This document shows positions 27,471 through 36,996 of a stretch of 64,000 nucleotides of DNA, in pieces. The stretch is from GCA-002712045 sp028112705. Lineage in GTDB: Bacteria > Pseudomonadota > Alphaproteobacteria > Rhodobacterales > Rhodobacteraceae. The notes beneath the pieces were generated by a model. That model made no database searches, had not been told where the DNA came from, and worked only from the letters and a program-made list of their open reading frames with translations. Positions within the stretch are counted from its first letter, which is position 1. Each line of letters opens with the position of its first letter. The translations under genes and the position numbers were made by a program. The stretch lies in NCBI GenBank assembly GCA_028112705.1, contig JAOGYN010000003.1, positions 1 to 64,000 on the forward strand, in the 5' to 3' direction.

Positions 27471-30146
27471 ATGCTAGGTCTTGGCACAATAAAAAGAAAA
27501 GTTTTTGGAAACGCTAATGATCGCAAAATCAAGGTGGTTCTTCCAATTGTTGCCAAAATTAATAAATTAGAATCTTATTTTGATAAGTTATCCGATGAAG
27601 AAATAGTAAACAAAACTGAAGAGTTTAAAACGCGAGCATTAGGTGGTGAAACTTTGAATGACCTTTTGCCTGAAGCATTTGCTAATGTCAGAGAGGCCGC
27701 AAAAAGAGCGCTAGGCCTTCGAGCATTTGATGTTCAGTTAATGGGTGGTATTTTTCTACATCAAGGAAATATTTCAGAAATGAAAACGGGGGAAGGCAAA
27801 ACCCTAGTGGCAACATTTCCCGCCTACTTAAATGCTCTTATGGGAAAAAGTGTACATATTGTAACAGTCAATGACTACTTAGCCACTCGTGATGCAGAAT
27901 GGATGGGAAAAGTATATACTGCACTGGGCATGACGACCGGCGTAGTAATTCCCAAACAACCCGATGAAGAAAAGCAAAGCGCATACGCTTGTGATGTAAT
28001 ATACGCTACCAATAACGAATTGGGTTTTGACTATCTAAGAGATAATATGAAATCTGAGCTTTCACAAATGTATCAAAGAGATCATCATTTTGCTGTTGTT
28101 GACGAGGTGGACAGTATTTTAATAGATGAAGCCAGAACACCCTTAATAATTTCAGGCCCTGCAGAAGATCGAAGTGAAATTTATATTAAAATTAATAAAG
28201 TTATTCCTGGTATCGGTGATAACCATTTTAAATTAGACGAAAAAACTAAAAATGTTACCTTTACTGATGAGGGTAACGAATTTATTGAACAAAAACTTAA
28301 AGACGAAGAAATATTGCCAGAAGGGCAAAATCTTTATGATCCAGAAAGTACATCATTAGTTCATCATATTACCCAAGCTCTTCGCGCTCACAAACTCTAT
28401 AACAAAGATAAAGACTATATTGTGCGAAATAATGAAGTTGTATTGATCGATGAGTTTACAGGAAGAATGATGGATGGACGCAGGCTATCAGATGGACTTC
28501 ATCAAGCAATTGAAGCTAAGGAAGCTTGTGCAATTCAACCAGAAAACACAACACTAGCATCGGTAACTTTTCAAAATTATTTTCGCTTGTATGAGAAATT
28601 ATCAGGCATGACTGGAACAGCATCAACTGAAGCAAATGAGTTTTTGGAAATATATGGCTTGGGTGTGGTTGAGGTTCCCACTAACGAAAAAGTAAAACGT
28701 GTAGACGAGCATGACCAAGTTTTTCGAACTGCAGGTGAAAAGTATAAAGCAATAATTGAAGCAATAATTGAAGCTAATAAAAAACAACAGCCTATGCTTG
28801 TCGGAACAACATCAATTGAAAAATCAGAAATGCTATCCCAACTGTTGAAAGACAAAAATATTATTCATAATGTTTTAAACGCTCGATTTCATGAACAAGA
28901 AGCACAAATCATAGCAAATGCGGGTCGATCTGGAGCTGTCACAATTGCTACTAACATGGCTGGCAGAGGAACAGATATACAGCTTGGTGGAAATGTGGAA
29001 ATGAGGATTTTGGAAGAATTGGAACAAAATCCAAATGCTGATCCAGAAGAAACTCGAAAGAACTTACAAAATACTGGCAAAAAAGAAAAAGAGGCAGTTC
29101 TTTCATCGGGTGGTTTATACGTGCTTGCGACAGAAAGGCATGAAAGCCGTCGAATTGATCATCAATTAAGAGGGCGTTCAGGAAGACAGGGTGATCCAGG
29201 AAAATCTTCATTCTTTTTATCTCTTGAAGACGATCTGATGCGAATATTTGGATCTGAAAGGTTAGAAAAGGTATTAAATACCTTAGGGATGAAAGAAGGT
29301 GAAGCCATTGTTCATCCTTGGGTTAATAAATCCCTTGAAAAGGCTCAGGCCAAAGTAGAGGGAAGAAACTTTGATATAAGAAAACAATTACTTAAGTATG
29401 ATGACGTAATGAATGATCAAAGAAAAGCTATCTTTGAACAAAGACTTGAAATAATGGAAGCAGAAGATCTTGCAGAAATAGCTCAAGATATGAGACATCA
29501 GGTAATAGACGACCTTGTTGATGAATATATCCCAGCTAAAACTTATCCAGACCAATGGGATCTGGATACGCTTGAGAAAGAAATTGCAGAAAAAATTGGT
29601 GCGAATGCTCAAATAATTATGTGGGGGAAAGAAGAAGGTGTAGATGACACAATAATTCGTGAACGAATTTATGATGCATCTGATAAGTTTATGGCAGCAA
29701 AATCTGTGGAATTTGGTGCTGATACAATGAGATCTATTGAAAAATCTGTCCTTTTACAAAGCATTGATCAAAAATGGCGCGAACACTTGTTAACATTGGA
29801 TCACTTACGTTCAGTCGTGAGCTTCAGGGGTTACGCTCAAAGGGATCCTCTCAACGAATACAAAACTGAGGCCTTTGGTTTGTTTGAAAGTTTGTTAAAC
29901 GGATTGCGTTCACACGTAACAACCCAATTAGCTCAAGTTCGCCCACTAAGCACCGAAGAGCGGCAAGAAATGATTAAAAAAATGATGGAAGAACAAATTT
30001 TAAACTCTTCGAGTAAAAAACCTGAGCAAGAAAATGGTGTCACATTTAATGAAAGCGATAAATCAACTTGGGGCAATCCAGGAAGAAATGATAAATGTCC
30101 CTGTGGTTCAGATAAAAAATTCAAACATTGCCATGGCCGGCTTTAG
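27471..30146 (+). CDS. secA: Preprotein translocase ATPase SecA
   Basis: A full-length 891-residue SecA motor. Walker A is MKTGEGKTLVATFPAYLNA (about residue 105), Walker B and the DEAD-like box is VDEVDSILIDEARTPLIISG, motif VI region is QLRGRSGRQGDPG, and the C-terminal SecB/zinc-binding tail is NDKCPCGSDKKFKHCHG with its CxCx8CH ligands. It pushes unfolded preproteins through SecYEG. secB, whose product hands it substrates, is at the right edge of the window. Confidence 0.98.
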   Translation: MLGLGTIKRKVFGNANDRKIKVVLPIVAKINKLESYFDKLSDEEIVNKTEEFKTRALGGETLNDLLPEAFANVREAAKRALGLRAFDVQLMGGIFLHQGNISEMKTGEGKTLVATFPAYLNALMGKSVHIVTVNDYLATRDAEWMGKVYTALGMTTGVVIPKQPDEEKQSAYACDVIYATNNELGFDYLRDNMKSELSQMYQRDHHFAVVDEVDSILIDEARTPLIISGPAEDRSEIYIKINKVIPGIGDNHFKLDEKTKNVTFTDEGNEFIEQKLKDEEILPEGQNLYDPESTSLVHHITQALRAHKLYNKDKDYIVRNNEVVLIDEFTGRMMDGRRLSDGLHQAIEAKEACAIQPENTTLASVTFQNYFRLYEKLSGMTGTASTEANEFLEIYGLGVVEVPTNEKVKRVDEHDQVFRTAGEKYKAIIEAIIEANKKQQPMLVGTTSIEKSEMLSQLLKDKNIIHNVLNARFHEQEAQIIANAGRSGAVTIATNMAGRGTDIQLGGNVEMRILEELEQNPNADPEETRKNLQNTGKKEKEAVLSSGGLYVLATERHESRRIDHQLRGRSGRQGDPGKSSFFLSLEDDLMRIFGSERLEKVLNTLGMKEGEAIVHPWVNKSLEKAQAKVEGRNFDIRKQLLKYDDVMNDQRKAIFEQRLEIMEAEDLAEIAQDMRHQVIDDLVDEYIPAKTYPDQWDLDTLEKEIAEKIGANAQIIMWGKEEGVDDTIIRERIYDASDKFMAAKSVEFGADTMRSIEKSVLLQSIDQKWREHLLTLDHLRSVVSFRGYAQRDPLNEYKTEAFGLFESLLNGLRSHVTTQLAQVRPLSTEERQEMIKKMMEEQILNSSSKKPEQENGVTFNESDKSTWGNPGRNDKCPCGSDKKFKHCHGRL

Positions 30147-30202
30147 AAAAAATAAATTTTATACTCATTAGCATTATTTAAAAATAACTTTGGTCTGTAA
30201 AA

Positions 30203-31009
30203 TCAAAACGTTGTGAAAAATTTATTTTCAGGTGATTCAGTAAAAACCTCACAACCATTACTAGTAACTGCTATTGAATGTTCAAATTGGGCAGATAAAG
30301 ATTTGTCTCGTGTAACCGCAGTCCAGTCATCAGATAGTATTTTTGTTTCCGCTCTACCCAAATTGACCATTGGCTCAATAGTGAAAAACATTCCTTCTTC
30401 CATACGAGCCCCCTCACCCCAATTACCATAGTGCAAAACATTTGGTTGCGCATGAAATACTCTTCCCAATCCATGGCCACAAAAATCTCTTACAACACTC
30501 ATCCTCTGAGCCTCTACATAGCGTTGAATTGCAGCGCCAATATCTCCAAAAGTATTCCCTGGTTTTACTTGATCAATTCCTAACATTAATGCGTCATGAG
30601 TTACCTGGATTAACCGTTGAGATTTTCTATTTGCTTTTCCAGCTATATACATTCTACTACTATCACCAAACCAGCCATCCAGAATGCAAGTTATGTCAAT
30701 ATTCAAGATATCACCATTTTTTAATTTCTTATTCGAAGGTATCCCATGACAAACTACGTGGTTTAGAGATATGCATGAAGACTTTGGATAACCTCGATAT
30801 CCTAAAGTTGCTGGAGTTGCATTGTTTAGGATAATAAAGTCATGGCAAATTTTATCTAGTTCGTCTGTCGTAACACCTGGGTAAACGTGCTCACTGATCA
30901 TGTCGAGGGTTTTCGCTGCTAAATTACAAGACATTCTCATACCATTATAATCATTACTACCATGTATTTTTATACCATCACGAGTAACTTTTCGTTCAAC
31001 ATTCATCAT
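30203..31009 (-). CDS. map: Type I methionine aminopeptidase
   Basis: A 268-residue pita-bread metalloprotease removing initiator Met. The five metal ligands are visible: Asp in DILNIDITC, Asp in GDSSRMY, His in GHGLGRVFH, Glu in FTIEPMV and Glu in QFEHSIAV. The substrate-pocket His is in VVCHGIP. It is co-directional with sfsA, whose stop overlaps its start by one base (TAATG). Confidence 0.96.
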   Translation of the reverse strand: MMNVERKVTRDGIKIHGSNDYNGMRMSCNLAAKTLDMISEHVYPGVTTDELDKICHDFIILNNATPATLGYRGYPKSSCISLNHVVCHGIPSNKKLKNGDILNIDITCILDGWFGDSSRMYIAGKANRKSQRLIQVTHDALMLGIDQVKPGNTFGDIGAAIQRYVEAQRMSVVRDFCGHGLGRVFHAQPNVLHYGNWGEGARMEEGMFFTIEPMVNLGRAETKILSDDWTAVTRDKSLSAQFEHSIAVTSNGCEVFTESPENKFFTTF

Positions 31010-31737
31010 TAAACATTCTTTCTATTTATTAACCCCGAGTAAGCGGGCAAAGCTCTACCAATTTGCACATTTTTATTAGTTATCATTGTATCATAGCACA
31101 AGACCTCAACCCCAGCCTCAACCGCTTTAAGAAAGCATTCGGCATAAAAAGGATCTAAATCATCTGCAATTTTATAAGAGTTACAATCATTTCGACACAC
31201 TAAAAATAACATTACAGCTCTAAAACCAGATTTAGCCATTTTTGCCAACTCAATCAAATGTTTTGCTCCACGGCTAGTAACACTATCTGGAAATTCTGCT
31301 ATGGGGTTTTTTCTTGATAAAGTAACACTTTTTACCTCAACATAACATTTAGGCTTGTCTTCAAATTCTAGTAAAAAATCAATTCTACTATTAATACCAT
31401 ATGGAACTTCTGCAAAAAATGCAGAGCACCCAGATAATTCATGAATTAAATTATCTTTTAATGCTTCTTTTACAATCTTGTTTGCCATCCCCGTATCCAC
31501 AATAACAAATGAATTGGATAATAATTCATTTAATTTCCATGAAAACTTTAATTTTCTATTGGGATTGTTGCTATTTTCAATCCAAATTTTTTGATTGGTG
31601 TTTGCCAAGCCCATCATTGATCCAGTATTTGCACAATGCACCGTCATTACGTTATTGTTTTTCAATCTAACGTCTGCCAAAAATCTTTTGTAACGTTTAA
31701 TTAAAATAGCAGGCTCTAAAGGGCTTTGAAATTTCAT
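31009..31737 (-). CDS. sfsA: SfsA family protein (sugar fermentation stimulation homologue)
   Basis: With the ATG at 31737 this is a 242-residue SfsA protein beginning MKFQSPLEPAILIKRYKRFLADV, the usual family N-terminus. The reading frame continues upstream to 31857, but that extension would run antisense through the start of the divergent CinA-like gene and is not conserved. Typical blocks are HCANTGSMMGL, EVKSVTL and DSVTSRGAKHL. The fold is related to nucleases with a DNA-binding N-terminus; biochemical function remains poorly defined. Confidence 0.92.
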   Translation of the reverse strand: MKFQSPLEPAILIKRYKRFLADVRLKNNNVMTVHCANTGSMMGLANTNQKIWIENSNNPNRKLKFSWKLNELLSNSFVIVDTGMANKIVKEALKDNLIHELSGCSAFFAEVPYGINSRIDFLLEFEDKPKCYVEVKSVTLSRKNPIAEFPDSVTSRGAKHLIELAKMAKSGFRAVMLFLVCRNDCNSYKIADDLDPFYAECFLKAVEAGVEVLCYDTMITNKNVQIGRALPAYSGLINRKNV

Positions 31738-31783
31738 AAAATTATGCCTATACCGTAATAAATTACCTTGCAAGGACAACTGA

Positions 31784-32527
31784 ATGAACAACCCTACTGC
31801 AGCAATGATAGTCATAGGTGACGAAATATTATCTGGAAGAACCCGTGATTCTAACATGCATTACTTGGCCAAAGAGCTAGTTAAAATTGGTATAGGGTTA
31901 CAGGAAGTTCGAATAGTATCAGATGTGGAAAGTAAAATCATTTTTGCTGTAAACGAATTAAAGAAAAAATTTAATTATGTATTCACAAGTGGGGGCATTG
32001 GCCCAACACATGATGATATTACAGCAGATTCCATTGCTAAAGCATTCAATGTTAAAATTGGAGTTAGATCTGATGCAAAGCAGTTACTAACTGAATATTA
32101 CAAAAAGAGTAAAGTTACCCTTAATGAATCCCGTTTACGAATGGCCAGAATTCCCGAAGGCGCGCATCTGATCAAAAATCCCATTTCAGGAGCGCCAGGA
32201 TTCCAAATTGAAAATGTATATGTTATGGCTGGTGTGCCCTCAATATTTCAATCAATGGTCAGTTTTTCTTTGAAAAATATAACAGGAGGATCACCAGTAA
32301 TATCTCAATCTATAACAATAAACCTACCAGAGGGTGAAATCGCAAAAGCACTTAAAAAGCTTGCGTCTGAAAATCCCGAAGTAAGCTTTGGATCATACCC
32401 TTTTTTAAAGGATGGGAACTTAGGCACTGATATAGTTATAAGAATTAATGATGAAGAAAAAATTATTAAACTAACAAAAGAAGTGAAATCTTTATTTAAA
32501 GTAACATTAGGAGCTGAGCATGAATAA
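31784..32527 (+). CDS. CinA/MoaB-like molybdopterin-binding domain protein
   Basis: A 247-residue stand-alone domain of the competence/damage-inducible protein A family (COG1058). MIVIGDEILSGRTRDSN opens the MoaB/MogA-like fold and TSGGIGPTHDDITADSIA is the binding motif; FQIENVYVMAGVPSIF follows. The C-terminal PncC-like deamidase of full CinA is absent. Alternative roles are pterin-nucleotide hydrolysis or pyridine-nucleotide handling. AAGGA is 7 bases before the ATG, and the next gene overlaps by 8 bp. Confidence 0.85.
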   Translation: MNNPTAAMIVIGDEILSGRTRDSNMHYLAKELVKIGIGLQEVRIVSDVESKIIFAVNELKKKFNYVFTSGGIGPTHDDITADSIAKAFNVKIGVRSDAKQLLTEYYKKSKVTLNESRLRMARIPEGAHLIKNPISGAPGFQIENVYVMAGVPSIFQSMVSFSLKNITGGSPVISQSITINLPEGEIAKALKKLASENPEVSFGSYPFLKDGNLGTDIVIRINDEEKIIKLTKEVKSLFKVTLGAEHE

Positions 32528-33095
32528 ACCTTCAAAACAAGTAACAGCATTAAATCTCCCTGAAATGGATCCAATGCCTGATAATATAAGAAAGTATTTT
32601 AAGTTATGTGAAGACAAGCTTGGCTTAGTTCCTAATGTGCTTAAAGCCTACGCGTTTAACGAAACTAAGCTGAACGCCTTTACAGGTATGTATAATGATT
32701 TAATGCTTGGTGAAAGCAATATCACTCCTCTAGAACGCGAAATGATTGCTGTAGTAGTCTCGTCAATTAATAGGTGCTATTATTGTTTGGTCGCTCATGG
32801 AAATTCAGTTAGAAAGCTATCTAAGAATCCAGAGCTAGGAGAGCAGATGGCGATAAACTATAGACTTGCAGACCTGAAACCTAATCAACGCGCAATGATG
32901 GACTTTGCTGTAAAAATGACTGAGGAAAGTTACAAAATTGAAGAAATTGACAGGCAAACTTTGCGCGACAATGGATATTCTGATCAAGATATTTGGGATA
33001 TTGCATCAATAGCTAGCTTTTTCAACATGAGCAATCGCATGGCATCAGCAATAGATATGAGACCAAATGTTGAATATCATTCATTAGATAGATGA
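32520..33095 (+). CDS. Peroxidase-related AhpD/carboxymuconolactone-decarboxylase-like protein
   Basis: A 191-residue all-helical AhpD-like protein with the redox motif NRCYYCLVAHG (CxxC plus His), followed by SVRKLS and a C-terminal helical half (DIWDIASIASFFNMSNRMASAIDM) typical of the uncharacterised peroxidase-related subfamily. It probably has disulfide-based hydroperoxide reductase activity, with unknown electron donor. Overlaps of 8 bp upstream and 4 bp downstream place it in a three-gene operon. Confidence 0.87.
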   Translation: MNKPSKQVTALNLPEMDPMPDNIRKYFKLCEDKLGLVPNVLKAYAFNETKLNAFTGMYNDLMLGESNITPLEREMIAVVVSSINRCYYCLVAHGNSVRKLSKNPELGEQMAINYRLADLKPNQRAMMDFAVKMTEESYKIEEIDRQTLRDNGYSDQDIWDIASIASFFNMSNRMASAIDMRPNVEYHSLDR

Positions 33096-34006
33096 GTTTA
33101 AAAGCAATAATAGCCATTTTAGCTTTTTTTGTATTTCCATCTCTAGGAAGCTCTCAAGAAAAAGTAACTTTACCCTTTGTGGCGGAGCTTAGGTATGAAC
33201 AGTTATTAGCAGATGATAACTTTGTAGCAATAATTGGCACGACTAACTCAACCCCAAAAATACTTAATACCAACTCGCCAATGATGCTTCAACAAGTTTG
33301 GCAAATTGAGCAATTAAAAAAACCAACTAGCACTTTATTAAATCAAATAAAAACGAAACTAAACGAAACTAATTTCAAAATACTTTTTGAATGCAGCTTT
33401 AAGTCATGTGGTGGTTTTGATTTTCGTTTTAACGCAAACATAATTAATGAACCAGACATGCACGTGGACCTTGGTGACTACCAATTCTTAACAGCAAAAG
33501 GGCCAAAAAATAATGACATAGATTTTATAACATATATTATTAGCAAAGGTGCAATTGATGGGTTTGTACAAATCAATGCGTTTGGAGAAAATCTTGATCA
33601 AAAAAGTAACTTAAACAATACTAAAAACTGGACCCCAAATTTTAACGATATTAAGGGATCAATAATTTTAAAAGGCCTAAAATTTAAAAGTAGCTCTTCC
33701 GAGATTCTTGAAGCCAGTATTCCTATTTTATCTGATTTAGCAAATTATTTAATTTTAAATAATCATGAGAAAATAATTCTAGTTGGACATACTGATGCTA
33801 GTGGAAATTTAGAAAGCAATATTAAATTATCAAAGCAGCGGGCCAAATCTGTTAGAAAACTGTTCATAACCAAATTTGCTGTTAACCCGAATCAAATATC
33901 AACAAATGGCATTGGTTTTCTGGCACCAATAGCTTCAAATGAAACAAAACAAGGTCGAGAAAAAAATAGACGGGTTGAGGTAATTATAATGCCTAAATTA
34001 AATTAA
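33092..34006 (+). CDS. OmpA-family protein with peptidoglycan-binding C-terminus
   Basis: A 304-residue exported protein: a signal peptide (residues 1-20, AFFVFPSLGSSQ), an N-terminal domain with the disulfide-like pair FECSFKSCGGFDFRF, and an OmpA-like peptidoglycan-binding domain (about 205-300) with ILVGHTDASGNLESN, LSKQRAKSV and GREKNRRVEV. The CGGFDFRF block suggests a relative of DUF4892-type envelope proteins, which I state with caution. It should tether the envelope to peptidoglycan. It is the last gene of its operon. Confidence 0.85.
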   Translation: MSLKAIIAILAFFVFPSLGSSQEKVTLPFVAELRYEQLLADDNFVAIIGTTNSTPKILNTNSPMMLQQVWQIEQLKKPTSTLLNQIKTKLNETNFKILFECSFKSCGGFDFRFNANIINEPDMHVDLGDYQFLTAKGPKNNDIDFITYIISKGAIDGFVQINAFGENLDQKSNLNNTKNWTPNFNDIKGSIILKGLKFKSSSSEILEASIPILSDLANYLILNNHEKIILVGHTDASGNLESNIKLSKQRAKSVRKLFITKFAVNPNQISTNGIGFLAPIASNETKQGREKNRRVEVIIMPKLN

Positions 34007-34051
34007 ACATCAGACACAAGATAAAAACCAAAGTTTATGGATTCAAAGGGC

Positions 34052-34079
34052 TTGTTTTTAGTTAAACTTATTATTATAA
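34052..34079 (+). promoter_or_regulatory. Candidate sigma-70 promoter for the rimP operon
   Basis: TTGTTT (34052-34057), a 16-base spacer and TTATAA (34074-34079) form a plausible housekeeping promoter. Transcription would start near 34086 and include the hairpins and terminator that precede rimP. Confidence 0.45.
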
Positions 34080-34085
34080 GCACGA

Positions 34086-34172
34086 CAACATCGAGTTCTT
34101 GGCTTCCAAAACCAAAACTCTCCGAAAGTTTATACGGGCTGATGGCCCGTTTTTTTTTATTCGAGGTTAGTT
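34086..34172 (+). ncRNA. rimP leader / attenuator-like 5' UTR
   Basis: The leader contains a hairpin at 34093-34120 (GAGTT, a bulged C, TTGG pairing with CCAA and AACTC, 9-base loop). An overlapping alternative pairing (AAACT 34115-34119 with AGTTT 34127-34131) is possible, and an intrinsic terminator follows immediately before the gene. Rfam describes a rimP leader with a Rho-independent terminator in alphaproteobacteria, proposed as a transcription attenuator; this fits that description by position and architecture. I could not run a covariance-model search. Confidence 0.6.
34134..34158 (+). terminator. Intrinsic terminator upstream of rimP
   Basis: ACGGGC (34134-34139), loop TGATG and GCCCGT (34145-34150) form a 6-bp GC-rich stem followed by a run of nine T (34150-34158). 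It ends only 14 bases before the rimP start codon, so it cannot simply end the upstream OmpA-family operon without also affecting rimP; an attenuator is the better reading. Confidence 0.8.
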
Positions 34173-34727
34173 TTGCATAATTTAATTGCTCGCACGTCTT
34201 TAGATAATCGTATGTTATTAATTTTTAAACCTATCATTGAAGATATGGGTTTTGAATTGGTGCGCATAAGATTAATGGATGGAAAGTCAAAATTAATTCA
34301 GGTTATGATAGATAAACCAGATGGAAATATTAATGTCGATGATTGTGCCAAAATTTCTAATGAGCTGTCCGCTACTATAGATGTGGAAGATCCATATGAA
34401 GATCCATTCACTTTAGAAGTTTCATCTCCAGGAATTGATAGACCTCTTACGCGGCTTTCTGATTTTGAGTATTGGAACGGTTATGAGGCAAAAATTGAGA
34501 CAGCGGACACAATAGATGGGCAAAGACGCTTCAGAGGTATTCTTGCAGGAATTAACGAAGATGAGGTTCTAATAACAATTAATGTTGGAACGATTGGTTT
34601 GAAATTTGAATGGATCTCTGATGCAAAACTAATTCTGACTGATAATTTAATTACAGAAACATTAAAAAAGCAGAATAATTTTAACGAAAATGATTTCGAT
34701 ACAATTGAACAAGAAGACTTAGACTGA
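34173..34727 (+). CDS. rimP: Ribosome maturation factor RimP
   Basis: A 184-residue RimP needed for 30S subunit maturation. Family landmarks are DMGFELVRIRLM, VMIDKPDGNINVDDCAKIS and LEVSSPGIDRPLTRLSDFEYWNG. The TTG at 34173 follows GAGG with about 6-base spacing. nusA follows after 14 bp in the conserved rimP-nusA-ylxR-infB operon. The C-terminus has an acidic tail. Confidence 0.95.
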   Translation: MHNLIARTSLDNRMLLIFKPIIEDMGFELVRIRLMDGKSKLIQVMIDKPDGNINVDDCAKISNELSATIDVEDPYEDPFTLEVSSPGIDRPLTRLSDFEYWNGYEAKIETADTIDGQRRFRGILAGINEDEVLITINVGTIGLKFEWISDAKLILTDNLITETLKKQNNFNENDFDTIEQEDLD

Positions 34728-34741
34728 AAAGGGTAAATTCA

Positions 34742-36337
34742 ATGGCTATTACAAGCGCAAACCGATTAGAGCTCCTACAAATTGCAGAGTCCGTTGCCAG
34801 AGAAAAATTAATTGAGCCAGACTTGGTTATTCAGGCCATGGAAGAATCCATGGCACGAGCTGCAAAATCAAGATATGGTGCTGAGCTTGATATACGAGCA
34901 TATATTGATCGGAAAACTGGTGATCTAACAATGCAGCGGATAAGAACAGTAGTAGAAGAAGTTGAAAATAGTTTTCAAGAACTCACTGTTGAAGATGCAA
35001 TCGTATATAAAGAAGATGCTGTAGTTGGAGATCAATTAACAGATGAGTTGCCACAAATGGATTTTGGCAGAATAGCAGCACAGTCAGCAAAGCAAGTAAT
35101 TTTACAAAAAGTAAGAGAAGCTGAGCGTGAAAGACAATATGAGGAGTTTAAAGACCGCGTTGGTACTATCATAAATGGCGTTGTAAAAAGAGAAGAGTAT
35201 GGGAATGTAATTGTAGACGTAGGGCGAGGAGAGGCCATTCTTAGAAGAGACCAAAAAATTGGAAGAGAAAGCTTTAGAAATGGTGACCGTGTCCGTGCTT
35301 ATATTAAAGATGTAAGATCAGAAACCCGTGGACCACAAATATTCTTATCTAGAACTGCTATAGAATTTATGTCTGAACTCTTTAAAATGGAAGTGCCAGA
35401 AATTTATGATGGTATTATTGAAATAAAAGCTGTTGCGCGGGACCCAGGTTCTCGAGCTAAAATTGGTGTTATTTCTAATGATAACTCTATTGATCCGGTA
35501 GGTGCTTGTGTTGGGATGCGTGGTAGTCGCGTTCAAGCAGTCGTAAATGAATTACAAGGTGAAAAAATAGATATAATCCCATGGAATGACGATGCCCCCA
35601 CTTTTCTAGTAAATGCATTGCAACCTGCTGAGGTTAGCAAGGTAGTTTTAGACGAAGAGGCTGAAAGAATTGAAGTTGTAGTGCCCGATGAACAGTTATC
35701 TTTAGCAATTGGTAGAAGAGGGCAAAATGTTAGATTAGCTTCTCAATTAACAAATTTAGATATTGACATCATGACGGAATCTCAAGAATCTGAGCGTCGT
35801 CAAACAGAATTTAATGAACGCACAGCTTTGTTTACCGAATCTCTAAATGTTGACGAAGTGGTGGCCCAACTTCTTGTTTCTGAAGGTTTTGCAACGTTAG
35901 AAGAAGTTGCTTATGTCGAACTTGATGAGCTGTTAACAATTGAGGGCTTTGATCAATCAACTGCCGAAGAATTACAAGCAAGGTCTCGAGAGTACCTAGA
36001 GGAGCAAAATACTAAAGCAATAACACAGGCTCAAGAACTAGGTGTTGAGGATAGTCTATCATCGTTTGATGGCTTAACACCACAAATGTTAATAGCATTG
36101 GCCGAAGATGGTATAAAAACTCTTGAAGATTTTGCAACTTGTGCAGATTGGGAATTATCAGGTGGATGGACAGTTGTAGACGGAAAACGTCACAAGGATG
36201 AGGGTCTTTTAGAAAAGTTTGATGTATCACTTGAAGAGGCTCAAAATTTAGTCATGACCGCCAGAATTGAGCTTGGCTGGGTAGATCCAGAAGACCTCAA
36301 AAAAGAGGAAATTGAAGAAGAAGCCGTATCTGAATAA
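34742..36337 (+). CDS. nusA: Transcription termination/antitermination factor NusA
   Basis: A 531-residue NusA: an N-terminal RNA-polymerase-binding domain (1-130), an S1 domain (about 135-200, GVVKREEYGNVIVDVGRGEAIL), two KH domains (about 230-345, with PVGACVGMRGSRVQAV and LAIGRRGQNVRLAS), and C-terminal helix-hairpin-helix-type repeats (VDEVVAQLLVSEGFATLEEVAY and a second at ~440). It modulates pausing, Rho-dependent termination and rRNA antitermination. Confidence 0.97.
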   Translation: MAITSANRLELLQIAESVAREKLIEPDLVIQAMEESMARAAKSRYGAELDIRAYIDRKTGDLTMQRIRTVVEEVENSFQELTVEDAIVYKEDAVVGDQLTDELPQMDFGRIAAQSAKQVILQKVREAERERQYEEFKDRVGTIINGVVKREEYGNVIVDVGRGEAILRRDQKIGRESFRNGDRVRAYIKDVRSETRGPQIFLSRTAIEFMSELFKMEVPEIYDGIIEIKAVARDPGSRAKIGVISNDNSIDPVGACVGMRGSRVQAVVNELQGEKIDIIPWNDDAPTFLVNALQPAEVSKVVLDEEAERIEVVVPDEQLSLAIGRRGQNVRLASQLTNLDIDIMTESQESERRQTEFNERTALFTESLNVDEVVAQLLVSEGFATLEEVAYVELDELLTIEGFDQSTAEELQARSREYLEEQNTKAITQAQELGVEDSLSSFDGLTPQMLIALAEDGIKTLEDFATCADWELSGGWTVVDGKRHKDEGLLEKFDVSLEEAQNLVMTARIELGWVDPEDLKKEEIEEEAVSE

Positions 36338-36346
36338 TAATATATA

Positions 36347-36982
36347 ATGAAAGAGTCTCAAGAAAAATTGATTGGCGAACAGACAAAAAGAAGATGTATA
36401 TCTTCTGGCGAAACTTGCCATAAATCTGACATGATACGTTTTGTTGTGGATCCTAATAAAGAAATAGTGCCTGATATTTCTGAAAAACTTCCTGGAAGAG
36501 GGATTTGGGTAAAGACAAATCGAGCTTTCTTAGAAAAAGCTATATCAAAAAAGCTTTTTCTGAAAACTGCGAAAGAAAAGGTCTCTGTTCGAAATGATTT
36601 GGTAAAACTTGTTGAGGCTCTTTTATTGAAAAATGTTATTGCACTAATTTCTTTATCAAGAAAATCTGGAATTGCAGTATCTGGTTTTGAAAAAGTTAAA
36701 TCAACCTTAACTGACGGATCAGCTAAGGCTTTAATACAAGCAAGAGATGGTTCAGTAGGGCAAAAATCAAAACTAAGACCCCCAGTTGGAGGGGATAGTT
36801 ATATCGATTGCTTGTCGAGTCAAGAACTGGGTCTAGCATTTGGAAGGAATTATGTGGTACATGCATCCCTTACCTCTGGTGGTCTTAGCAAACGTGTAGT
36901 ACATGAAGCCTCAAGATTAAACGAAATACGTGGATTCGAGCCACTTAACAAAGAACTTTCGGCTAATGCCGGCTTAAATTAG
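36347..36982 (+). CDS. YlxR (DUF448) RNA-binding protein with L7Ae-like domain
   Basis: A 211-residue protein. The YlxR domain (about 10-85) shows RRCISSGETCHKSDMIRFVV and LPGRGIWVKTNRAFLEKA. An L7Ae/L30e-like second domain (about 95-185) includes ALISLSRKSGIAVSGFEKV and AKALIQARDGS. This two-domain form is common in alphaproteobacteria. It sits between nusA (9 bp) and infB (14 bp). A role in translation or RNA processing is inferred from fold and context. Confidence 0.9.
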   Translation: MKESQEKLIGEQTKRRCISSGETCHKSDMIRFVVDPNKEIVPDISEKLPGRGIWVKTNRAFLEKAISKKLFLKTAKEKVSVRNDLVKLVEALLLKNVIALISLSRKSGIAVSGFEKVKSTLTDGSAKALIQARDGSVGQKSKLRPPVGGDSYIDCLSSQELGLAFGRNYVVHASLTSGGLSKRVVHEASRLNEIRGFEPLNKELSANAGLN

Positions 36983-36996
36983 ATTTTGGATTAAAC

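Noticed and set aside
31738..31857. Longer N-terminus for SfsA (ORF to 31857)
   Set aside because: It would run antisense over the start of the divergent CinA-like gene, and the conserved SfsA N-terminus begins at the internal ATG at 31737.
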